A DNA stretch of 15,746 bases, taken from the NCBI GenBank assembly GCA_003561595.1, contig PWWF01000054.1, forward strand, positions 1 through 15,746. The letters are read 5' to 3'. The notes beneath the pieces were generated by a model that ran no database searches, was not told where the DNA came from, and saw nothing but the letters and a program-made list of their open reading frames with translations. Positions 1-6,669 of the stretch are shown here, one piece after another. The stretch is from Paracoccaceae bacterium (GTDB lineage: Bacteria; Pseudomonadota; Alphaproteobacteria; Rhodobacterales; Rhodobacteraceae). How positions within the stretch are numbered: the stretch's first letter is position 1; the number at the start of each line of letters is the position of its first letter. The position numbers and the translations under genes were made by a program.

Positions 1-429
1 ATCATGCTTCGGGTCGAGATCGAGATGGCGCTGATGGACGGATCGCTGACCGTGGCAGATATCCCTGCAGTCTGGAACGATGCCATGCGCCGGGATCTGG
101 GGCTGGAAGTGCCTGGCGATCACCTGGGCTGCCTGCAGGATGTGCACTGGTCCTCCGGCTATATCGGATCCTTTCCGACCTATACGATCGGTAATCTGAC
201 TGCGGCGCAGATCATGGCGCATCTTGAAGCCGCGCGTCCCTCGGTCAGGCGCGATCTGGAAGCGGGCGATACAACGACCTTGCACCAGGCCCTCGGTGAC
301 CTTGTCTGGCGTCATGGTCGAACCCGCAGTCGCGCCGAACTTCTGAAAGGTCTGGGCGCCACGCCAAATGACACGCGGGCCTATCTGCAGTATCTGGACA
401 AGAAGTTTGGCCCCGCACGGACCGCGTAA
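1..429 (+). CDS. Carboxypeptidase M32 (carboxypeptidase Taq family), C-terminal part
   Basis: This is the 3' end of a gene cut by the window's left edge; the frame is open from base 1 and ends with TAA at 427-429. About 142 residues are visible. M32 enzymes are zinc metallocarboxypeptidases of about 500 residues that remove C-terminal amino acids from peptides in the cytoplasm. The HExxH zinc site lies upstream, outside the window. The visible part carries the typical C-terminal M32 block: the segment RVEIEMAL near the start, then LQDVHWSSGYIG followed by FPTYTIGN, the last a hallmark of the family. The final residues (YLQYLDKKFG) also fit the normal C-terminus, so the gene looks intact at this end. 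The ATG at base 4 is an internal methionine, not the start. The next gene starts 168 bases downstream on the same strand. Confidence 0.88.
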   Translation: MMLRVEIEMALMDGSLTVADIPAVWNDAMRRDLGLEVPGDHLGCLQDVHWSSGYIGSFPTYTIGNLTAAQIMAHLEAARPSVRRDLEAGDTTTLHQALGDLVWRHGRTRSRAELLKGLGATPNDTRAYLQYLDKKFGPARTA

Positions 430-469
430 GGCGCTCGACCGGTGCGTTATACCCAAGCGTGACACCATG

Positions 470-493
470 CCTGCCCGGCAGGGGCAGGGCAGG
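470..493 (+). terminator. Possible terminator hairpin after the M32 gene
   Basis: CCTGCCC (470-476) pairs with GGGCAGG (487-493) around a 10-base loop, about 40 bases after the M32 stop codon. No T run follows, so intrinsic termination is unproven. The surrounding 430-597 gap (168 bp) holds no gene that I can support. Confidence 0.3.
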
Positions 494-597
494 GGTCACC
501 GTCGCCACAGGGCAACCGCGTGGGGTGGTGGCGTGCTGCGCGCGCTCCCTTTCATGGGCGCCCGAAACAACGCGGCGCCGGCAAGGGACCACAGGAC

Positions 598-1509
598 ATG
601 ACCAAGCGGCAAGGCGCGGCCGATCCCGGTTTGGTCGTGACAGGAAACCTGCGAGGTGCGCTTTTACTGGCGCTGGCTGCAGTTCTGTTCACCGCCGAGT
701 CCATGTTGGTAAGGATCTCTGCGCCAGTGGCGAACGAGGCGCAGATCGTGTTCTTTCGCTCCGTGGCGCAGCTTGTGCTCTCGGCCTTCGTCATCTGGCG
801 CCTGGGTGATATCAGGCGCCTCGCGACGAATCGGCCGATGCTGCATGTTCTCAGGGGTGTGACCAGCCTGTTGACATGGTGGCTTTACTACATCAGCTTT
901 CGCGTGCTTGACCTCGCGCTTGCCACCACGCTGACCTTTACGACGTCGCTCTTTGTCGTGGCGCTGGCCGCGCCGCTTCTGGGCGAACAGGTGGGGCGCG
1001 TCCGCTGGATCGCGACAATCGTCGGCTTCGTCGGCATCGGCATCGCTGTTGGACCGTCCGCCGGTGCGTCGGTGGCGGGTGTAACCGTTGGATTACTGGC
1101 GGCCGCCGGTGGCGCAGCGATCGTGGTCCTCAATCGCATGCTGAGCCGAACCGAAGACACCGCAACCATCATGATGTGGATAGGCGTCGTGACAACGCTC
1201 GGATCGGCGCCTGTCGCATGGTACCTGTGGGAGCCGCTGGGGCTAGGTGATGCCGCTGTCGTTGCCGCGACAGGGCTTCTGGGCGCACTGGGCATGTGGT
1301 TGACAATCGAGGCTTATCGCGTCGGCGAGGCGAGCGCCCTTGCGCCAGTGCCATATCTGCGTTTCGTTATAGCTGCGGTTATCGGCGTGGTGTTTTTCGG
1401 CGAAACGCTCGGCCCGGCGCTTCTGTTGGGCGCGGCGCTGGTGGTGATCGCCTCGCTTCTGACTGTTCGCCACGAGATGCGCCGAGGCCTTGCCGCACCG
1501 CATCGTTGA
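598..1509 (+). CDS. EamA/DMT-superfamily transporter
   Basis: A 303-residue integral membrane protein made almost entirely of hydrophobic segments, about ten in number, arranged as two EamA repeats of about 140 residues. Length and layout match the drug/metabolite transporter superfamily, whose members export or import small metabolites across the inner membrane. The first helix starts near residue 20 (ALLLALAAVLF). The second repeat starts near residue 160 and contains an EAYRVGEAS segment before its last helices, a common place for this motif in EamA proteins. The start at 598 (MTKRQG) gives the normal family length. The same frame stays open to an ATG at 520, but that would add a basic, proline-rich leader that does not look like protein. 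The Shine-Dalgarno signal is weak. Substrate cannot be read from the sequence. It is probably transcribed alone. Confidence 0.85.
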   Translation: MTKRQGAADPGLVVTGNLRGALLLALAAVLFTAESMLVRISAPVANEAQIVFFRSVAQLVLSAFVIWRLGDIRRLATNRPMLHVLRGVTSLLTWWLYYISFRVLDLALATTLTFTTSLFVVALAAPLLGEQVGRVRWIATIVGFVGIGIAVGPSAGASVAGVTVGLLAAAGGAAIVVLNRMLSRTEDTATIMMWIGVVTTLGSAPVAWYLWEPLGLGDAAVVAATGLLGALGMWLTIEAYRVGEASALAPVPYLRFVIAAVIGVVFFGETLGPALLLGAALVVIASLLTVRHEMRRGLAAPHR

Positions 1510-1515
1510 CGCGTG

Positions 1516-1545
1516 ACATGCAGGAAAAAGCCGTCACCTGCATGT
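1516..1545 (+). terminator. 9-bp inverted repeat after the EamA gene, likely terminator hairpin
   Basis: ACATGCAGG (1516-1524) and CCTGCATGT (1537-1545) form a perfect 9-bp stem with a 12-base A-rich loop. It begins 6 bases after the stop codon, which suggests a transcription terminator or mRNA-stabilising hairpin. No T tract follows, and an operator role cannot be excluded. Confidence 0.45.
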
Positions 1546-1709
1546 GTATCCTTATGCCTGCCATGGAAAGCGACCGATACGGCGCGTTTCATCCACACAG
1601 GTCATCGTATCAGATGCCAACAGGCTGGGGGACTCCGATCTGTCAGTTCAAAACCGTCTGATTGTTGATTCTAGAACTGCTGCGATGCCCTTTCCGTTGC
1701 TCGGATCAT

Positions 1710-1808
1710 TCGCTGACCGAGATCGCCTTGGATGGCGCGCTCCGGATGCTGGCCGCTGCGCTGCGGGCCGAAGCCTTAGCCGCTTGCCCCTGTCGGACGA
1801 TGCTCTAA
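1710..1808 (+). pseudogene. Possible IS256-family transposase N-terminal remnant
   Basis: The frame through 1710-1808 reads SLTEIALDGAL then RMLAAALRAEA before drifting into non-protein-like sequence and a stop (TAA 1806-1808). The stretch TEIxxDGAxRMLAAALRAEA resembles, from memory, the N-terminal region of IS256-family transposases common in Rhodobacterales. Only about 22 residues look real. No catalytic DDE region or clear terminal repeats are present, so at most this is a decayed scrap left by deletion. It lies just upstream of the sugar transporter operon. The rest of the 1510-1863 gap holds only a 6-bp inverted repeat (CAGTTC 1644-1649 / GAACTG 1674-1679) and no gene that I recognise. 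Confidence 0.35.
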
Positions 1809-1863
1809 GTGACTTCAGGGTGAAAACCTCTGCGGGTCAGGGCAGAACAGGGCTATTGACGCA

Positions 1864-2973
1864 TTGGGACAAGTGGAACTGAAATCGATTCACAAGTCAT
1901 TCGGGCCGACCGCAGTGCTGGATGACATTAACCTGAAAATTGCTGACAAGGAATTCGTGGTGGTTGTCGGGCCGTCGGGTTGCGGCAAATCCACATTGCT
2001 GCGCGTCGTCGCCGGTCTGGAAGAGGCGAGCTCTGGCGCGCTGCTGTTTGACGGGCGCGCGGTGAATGCACTGTCGCCGGGCGAGCGCAATGTGGCGATG
2101 GTGTTTCAGAATTATGCGCTTTACCCGCATCTGAGCGTCGCGACGAATATCGGTTTCGGGCTGCGCCGCGCGGCCATGTCGCGGCGCGAAAAGCGCGAGG
2201 CCGTGGAACGGACGGCGCGATTGCTGGAAATCGAACCGTTGCTGAAACGACGCCCCGGCGCATTGTCGGGCGGGCAGCGCCAGCGTGTGGCCATGGGCCG
2301 TGCGATCATCCGCAATCCGGCCGTGTTTCTTTTTGATGAACCCTTGTCAAATCTGGATGCCCGCCTGCGCATGCAGATGCGCAGCGAGATCCGCGGGCTG
2401 CATAGCAAGCTGCCGACAACCACGCTCTATGTCACGCATGACCAGGTTGAGGCGATGACCATGGCCGATCGCGTTGTGGTCATGAACGCGGGCCGGATCG
2501 AACAGATCGGCACCCCGTCCCAGATTTATGACACACCGCGCACGACATTCGTTGCGCGTTTCATGGGCATGCCGTCGATGAACATGATTTCCGCGCGCTA
2601 TGACGGCGATGCGCTGGTCCTGCCCGACGCACGCGTGCCGGTGCCTGCGGACTGGCCCGAACGGCTCGGCCCCTGGGTCGGGCGCGCGTTGTTGCTGGGT
2701 TTGCGCCCCGAACATCTGAGCCTGCGTGCCAGCCCCGGCGGCGTGCCCGCGACAGTGGATCTGACAGAGCCGACAGGCAGCGAAACGCTGGTCTATCTGC
2801 ATCATGGCGACACGCGGCTGGCGGCCCGCACGCCGCCCGATACCCGCCTGCGCCGGGGCGATCAGGTGCATCTTGACCTGCGGCTGGATCGCGCCACCCT
2901 GTTTGACCCGGATACCGCTTTGGCACTGCCCACGCTGCCCGCCGACCCCAGCAAGACAGGAGAGACTGTATGA
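1864..2973 (+). CDS. Sugar ABC transporter ATP-binding protein (MalK/UgpC type)
   Basis: A 369-residue cytoplasmic ATPase that powers carbohydrate import. All nucleotide-binding motifs are intact: Walker A GPSGCGKST at residues 36-44, Q-loop Gln82, signature LSGGQ at 134-138, Walker B VFLFDEP at 154-160 and switch His192. The C-terminal part from about residue 240 is the TOBE/OB-fold extension typical of MalK, UgpC and related sugar ATPases, including the motif GLRPEHL. The best start is TTG at 1864 (MGQVELKSIHKSFG), which gives the usual family N-terminus; no in-frame ATG lies near, and GTG at 1873 is the alternative. Its stop overlaps the next start (ATGA), so it is translationally coupled to the binding protein. 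Context suggests a glucosylglycerol importer (GgtA role), but ATPases of this class are often shared between sugars and do not reveal the substrate. Confidence 0.9.
   Translation: MGQVELKSIHKSFGPTAVLDDINLKIADKEFVVVVGPSGCGKSTLLRVVAGLEEASSGALLFDGRAVNALSPGERNVAMVFQNYALYPHLSVATNIGFGLRRAAMSRREKREAVERTARLLEIEPLLKRRPGALSGGQRQRVAMGRAIIRNPAVFLFDEPLSNLDARLRMQMRSEIRGLHSKLPTTTLYVTHDQVEAMTMADRVVVMNAGRIEQIGTPSQIYDTPRTTFVARFMGMPSMNMISARYDGDALVLPDARVPVPADWPERLGPWVGRALLLGLRPEHLSLRASPGGVPATVDLTEPTGSETLVYLHHGDTRLAARTPPDTRLRRGDQVHLDLRLDRATLFDPDTALALPTLPADPSKTGETV
2958..2962 (+). promoter_or_regulatory. Strong ribosome binding site of the substrate-binding protein gene
   Basis: AGGAG lies 7 bases before the ATG at 2970, inside the end of the ATPase gene. 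It fixes the binding-protein start and would allow the high expression usual for periplasmic binding proteins. Confidence 0.75.
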
Positions 2974-4265
2974 ACATCACCCGCCCATCGCTTTTCGCCG
3001 CCCTGATGGCCACGGCCCTGCCATCCGTGGTGCAGGCCGAGGACATGATCACCCGCAACCGGGTCGGCCCGGCCGATGCCGAAAATGCGCTGACCTTCCG
3101 CCTGACAGCCTTTGACCTCTACAGCGCGGATGAGGCGACGGCCGAGGCGTTTGGTGAGTTGTTCACGGATTTCATCCTCGATAATCCCGGCTGGCGGATT
3201 GACACGCAGTTGCAGACCGGGGCCATCGCGCAGGAACAGGCCCGGATAATCGAACAGTCCCGCGCCGGGCGCGGCCCCGACTGCGCGATGATCGACAGCT
3301 CGCAACTCGCGACCTTCAAGGAGGCCGGGCTGCTGGCCCCCATGACGCCCTTCTTCAGCGATGAAGAGATTGACGATCTTTTCCCCTTCGTCCGCGAGGG
3401 TGTGACGGATGAAAACGGCGATATCGTCGCCTGGTGGTGGTTTACCGATCTGCGCGTGCTCTACCGCGATGTGACGCAGGTGCCCGATGCGCCCGAGACC
3501 TGGGCCGAGATGCAGGAGGCTGCGCAAAGCGTTGCCGATACGGGGCTGGAAGGCATCCTGTTCAATGCCGGGCGGGATGAGGCGTCCGCCTTTGACTGGC
3601 TGGCGCATTTCTGGGCACAGGGCGGCGAGTTGGTCGATGAGGACGGGCGGCCCGTGTTCTTCGAAGGCGATAACCGCGAGAAATTCCTGCGCGCCGTACA
3701 GGTCTATGCCGATCTGGTCGAAAGCGGCGCGGCCCCGGCCCGCGTGACGGCACTTGCCAGCTATGATGATCTGCTGGCCTCGGCTGCGGCGGGCAGCACG
3801 GGCATGTTCATCGGCGGCAACTGGATGTATGCGCAGATCCAGAATACCATGCCCGAAGATCAGGCGGCGAACTGGGCCGTATCCGCGCTGCCCGGACCCA
3901 GTGCAGATGAACGCGCCACCGGCACTGGCGGTTGGGCGATTGCTGCCCTCAGCGACGATCCCGAAAAGGTCGAGATCTGTGCCGGTATCGCGCGGCTCTA
4001 TGCCGGGCCGGGCAATGCGTTCCAGCGCCTGCTGCCCACCTCTGCCGCGCTTTACCAGGAATATGAGGAATTCGCAGGGGCTGAATTCGAGGTCTTTGCC
4101 AACGCACTGGAGGATGGGCAGGCACGGCCCGGCGTTCCGATCTATCCCGAGATCTCGAATCAGATCCAGATTCTGCTGGGCAATGTCCTGTCAGGATCCG
4201 CGACCCCCGAAGAGGCGCTGGACGCGGCCGCCGCCGAGGTGATGGACGCCTTCGAGCGGCTCTGA
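2970..4265 (+). CDS. Sugar ABC transporter substrate-binding protein
   Basis: A 431-residue periplasmic solute-binding protein of the family-1 sugar binding type (MalE/UgpB-like). A Sec signal peptide is visible: NITRP, then a hydrophobic core, with a probable cleavage site VQA|ED after residue 23. There is no lipobox cysteine, so it should be soluble in the periplasm. The mature part has the features of the fold: the segment GPDCAMIDSS near residue 110, a tryptophan-rich strand (AWWWFTDLRVLYRD) near 155, GSTGMFIGGNWMY near 275 and GTGGWAIAALSDDPEK near 320. The gene sits between the ATPase (4-base overlap) and the first permease (13-base gap). In this position it supplies substrate specificity. 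Linkage to a GghA-like hydrolase points to glucosylglycerol or a similar glucoside. This is inference; trehalose, sucrose or maltose binding cannot be excluded from sequence alone. Confidence 0.88.
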   Translation: MNITRPSLFAALMATALPSVVQAEDMITRNRVGPADAENALTFRLTAFDLYSADEATAEAFGELFTDFILDNPGWRIDTQLQTGAIAQEQARIIEQSRAGRGPDCAMIDSSQLATFKEAGLLAPMTPFFSDEEIDDLFPFVREGVTDENGDIVAWWWFTDLRVLYRDVTQVPDAPETWAEMQEAAQSVADTGLEGILFNAGRDEASAFDWLAHFWAQGGELVDEDGRPVFFEGDNREKFLRAVQVYADLVESGAAPARVTALASYDDLLASAAAGSTGMFIGGNWMYAQIQNTMPEDQAANWAVSALPGPSADERATGTGGWAIAALSDDPEKVEICAGIARLYAGPGNAFQRLLPTSAALYQEYEEFAGAEFEVFANALEDGQARPGVPIYPEISNQIQILLGNVLSGSATPEEALDAAAAEVMDAFERL

Positions 4266-4278
4266 AAGGCGCGGTCCA

Positions 4279-5262
4279 TTGGCAGACCAGTCCGCGCATC
4301 CGGCAAAAGACCCGCTGGCGCGCATAGCCGCGCCAGCTATCACGAGTGCCGACGCGACCCCGGTGCGCCAACGGCGCGCGGGCGCTGCTGCCCGCATTCT
4401 GTCCGGGCCGCTGCCGTGGCTTCTGCCCGCCCTGGGGGTGCTGGGGCTGTTCTATCTCTATCCGATCTTCGAGGCGGTGCGTCTGGCCTTCACCGATGCG
4501 CGGCTGTTCGACACTGAAACGCAACTCTCCATGCGCTCGATCAGCAGCATGGTGGGCAGTTCCACCCTGGGGGTGATCTTGCGCAACACGCTGACCTATA
4601 CTGTCGCCAGCGTGGTGGGGCAGATCGCGCTGGGGCTTGCGATTGCACTTCTTGTCATGCGTGCCGAGCGTGCACGGCTGCGTGGAACCCTGGCGTTGCG
4701 GACGATCGTGCTCGCAGCCTGGGTGATCCCGGCGATCGCCAATGGCATTATCTGGCAGCTTCTGTTCTCCGAGGCGCCATTCGGTGCGATCAACTCTGCC
4801 TTGCGACTGATGGGCGTGGCGCCTGTGGCGTGGCTGTCCGACCCGTCCAATGCCATGACCTCTGCGGTGATCGCGACGATCTGGCAGGGCACGGCCTATT
4901 CCATGATCCTGCTTTATGCCGCACTCAAGACCATCGACCCCGCGCTTTACGAGGCTGCGGCCATCGACAATGCCCGGCCGTGGGAGCGGTTCTGGTTCAT
5001 CACCCTGCCGCATCTGCGCGCTGCGCTGGTGGTGAATGCGATCCTGATCCTGATCATGACGTTGAACATGTTCGACACGATCCTCGCGCTGACGGGGGGC
5101 GGGCCAGGCAGGGCGACCGAGATCCTGTCGCTTTACGCCTATGGCACGGTGTTCCAGAATTTCGAACTGGGGCGCGGGGCCGCGCTGTCGATGCTGCTGC
5201 TGGTCATCTCGCTGGGGCTGACGGTGGTGCTGATCGCGCTTCTGCCACGGGATCGGCGCTGA
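4279..5262 (+). CDS. Sugar ABC transporter permease 1 (MalF/UgpA type)
   Basis: A 327-residue inner-membrane subunit of the importer with about six transmembrane helices. The first lies at about residues 46-66 (LLPALGVLGLFYLYPIF), after a roughly 40-residue basic cytoplasmic leader. The EAA loop that docks on the ATPase is seen at about 225-244 (EAAAIDNARPWERFWFITLP); the usual Gly of the EAA--DG motif is Asn here. The segment LTGGGPGRATE after the fifth helix is typical of MalF/UgpA-type permeases. The start is a TTG at 4279, 13 bases after the binding-protein stop, with AAAGG just upstream; no ATG is available in a suitable place. The stop overlaps the next start by one base (TGATG). It forms a heterodimer with the following permease. 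Confidence 0.88.
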   Translation: MADQSAHPAKDPLARIAAPAITSADATPVRQRRAGAAARILSGPLPWLLPALGVLGLFYLYPIFEAVRLAFTDARLFDTETQLSMRSISSMVGSSTLGVILRNTLTYTVASVVGQIALGLAIALLVMRAERARLRGTLALRTIVLAAWVIPAIANGIIWQLLFSEAPFGAINSALRLMGVAPVAWLSDPSNAMTSAVIATIWQGTAYSMILLYAALKTIDPALYEAAAIDNARPWERFWFITLPHLRAALVVNAILILIMTLNMFDTILALTGGGPGRATEILSLYAYGTVFQNFELGRGAALSMLLLVISLGLTVVLIALLPRDRR

Positions 5263-6104
5263 TGGTGCGCAGCCGGGCAGAACGCGTGGCCGACTGGGCC
5301 GTCTATGCCGCGATGCTGGTTCTGGCGCTGGCGTTCTTGCTGCCTGTTCTGTGGCTCGCTTCGCTATCGGTGCGGACGCAAGCGGAAGTGTTCCTGGGAG
5401 CCGCGCGCTTCATCCCGGAGGCACCGACGCTTGATAATTTCGTCCGCGTTCTGCGCGACGGGGGCTTTCAGTCCTACATCTGGAACACGGTCAAGCTGGC
5501 ATCCCTTGGGGCCGCGGGCGCCGTGGCGCTGGCCGCCCCCGCCGCCTACGCACTCTCGCGCATGGCGTTTCGCGGCAAGGGACCGTTGATGCTGGGCATT
5601 CTCTCGGTGCAGATGGTCTCGGGGCTGGTGGTGCTGATCCCGCTTTACCGGTTCATGGACCGGCTGGGGCTGCTGGAATCGCATTTTGGCACGACGCTTC
5701 TGTATATCGCAGCCGGAATACCCGTGACGATCTGGCTCTTGAAGGTCAGCTTCGACGCCGTGCCCCGCAGTCTGGACGATGCGGCCGCCATAGATGGGCT
5801 GTCGCGCGTCGAATCCTTTGTGCTGATTACCCTGCCGCTGGCCCTGCCGGGGCTGATTTCGGCCTTTATCCTGAACCTGATCCTGAACTGGTCGCAGTTC
5901 CTGATTCCCTTCATCATGCTCAGCGCGGATGACAAATGGCCCATATCGGTGGCGATTTTCCGCTTCGCAGGTTCGACCAGCGCGGCCACGACGCAACTGC
6001 TGGCGGCGGCCTGCCTGCTGGCGATCCTGCCGGCGCTGGCGATCTTCGTGATCCTGCAGCGCTACATCCTGGCGGCCCTGACAGCGGGTGCGGTGAAGGA
6101 GTGA
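5262..6104 (+). CDS. Sugar ABC transporter permease 2 (MalG/UgpE type)
   Basis: A 280-residue inner-membrane permease and the second half of the transport channel. The reading frame stays open upstream into the previous gene, but the ATG at 5262, overlapping the first permease's stop as TGATG, gives the normal MalG/UgpE length and N-terminus. About six helices are visible; the first spans roughly residues 14-34. The EAA loop lies at about 171-192 (LDDAAAIDGLSRVESFVLITLP) and is a good match to the consensus. Late in the protein NWSQFLIPFIMLS and the following segment match the conserved C-terminal region of MalG-type subunits. It is the last gene of the four-gene operon. The next gene is convergent and starts its 3' end 565 bases away. 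Confidence 0.89.
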   Translation: MVRSRAERVADWAVYAAMLVLALAFLLPVLWLASLSVRTQAEVFLGAARFIPEAPTLDNFVRVLRDGGFQSYIWNTVKLASLGAAGAVALAAPAAYALSRMAFRGKGPLMLGILSVQMVSGLVVLIPLYRFMDRLGLLESHFGTTLLYIAAGIPVTIWLLKVSFDAVPRSLDDAAAIDGLSRVESFVLITLPLALPGLISAFILNLILNWSQFLIPFIMLSADDKWPISVAIFRFAGSTSAATTQLLAAACLLAILPALAIFVILQRYILAALTAGAVKE

Positions 6105-6669
6105 ACGGCCCCTTCGGCGCGCAGCGGCATGGCGGCAGACGGTTGCGTGGTGTTTTTGCGCAGGCGCCCCAAGGGTTCGGCGATATTGGTGCGCGATGCC
6201 TCTGCATGATCCGGCTCAGGGACGGAAAGGAGCGCCACGCCTGCCCAGGCAGACGCGGCCCGGCGTTGCCGGTGTGCGGAGCATTTGGCCAGGTGATGCG
6301 CCCTGCTGAAGCCTTTCATCTTCACCCGAAACCCAACAGGTTTGAACGGGTCACCCGTATCCGGATGGAAATCGCCGCGCCTCCCTTTCCATGGTTTGAT
6401 GTGAACCCGAATGACCAACCCGGCGCCTGCCTGTTGGTGAACGGCTGATGATGCGCAATTCGCATCACAAAAGAGGGTCCACACTGTCATGCTCGAACCT
6501 GTCTGTCGTGCCAGACGACCACAGCCCCAACGCTCTGCCCCAACTCTCTGCCCATGACGCGAAAGCCTTGCAATATTCCAGGCGCAGCACGGTGATCGCA
6601 TCGGATGCCGGGACTGAACATCTGTCCCCGTGCAAGCCCCGCTGTGATCGGGCTTTGACGTGACGATGA
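6105..6669. other. Non-coding gap between convergent operons, with small hairpins
   Basis: Several frames are open here on both strands, but none gives a protein that I recognise, and none has a good ribosome binding site. Visible structures are a 10-bp stem with a 3-base bulge (ACCCGAAACC 6324-6333 with GGTTT 6339-6343 and CGGGT 6347-6351), a 7-bp palindrome (TGATGCG 6449-6455 / CGCATCA 6461-6467) and a 6-bp stem at 6634-6655. These may act as terminators for the two facing genes. No T runs follow them. Confidence 0.5.
6634..6655 (-). terminator. Possible terminator hairpin after the glycosidase gene
   Basis: Reading the minus strand, AAGCCC (6655-6650) pairs with GGGCTT (6639-6634) around a 10-base loop, starting about 14 bases after the glycosidase stop. 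Only a short stem and no T tract are present, so this is tentative. Confidence 0.3.

Noticed and set aside
1856..1861. TTGACG as a -35 promoter box for the sugar operon
   Set aside because: The matching -10 box would lie inside the ATPase gene after its start codon, so it cannot serve this gene.
1544..1882. Open frame of 112 codons before the ABC ATPase
   Set aside because: No recognisable protein features and no ribosome binding site, and it overlaps the ATPase start; the composition looks like read-through of GC-rich non-coding DNA.
3949..5013. 354-codon minus-strand open frame across the binding protein and permease genes
   Set aside because: Antisense to two clearly real genes and of biased, low-information composition typical of GC-rich shadow frames.
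4830..5261. Upstream extension of the second permease
   Set aside because: The frame is open, but the extra 144 residues are an out-of-frame reading of permease 1 and lack membrane character; the ATG at 5262 gives the normal family size.
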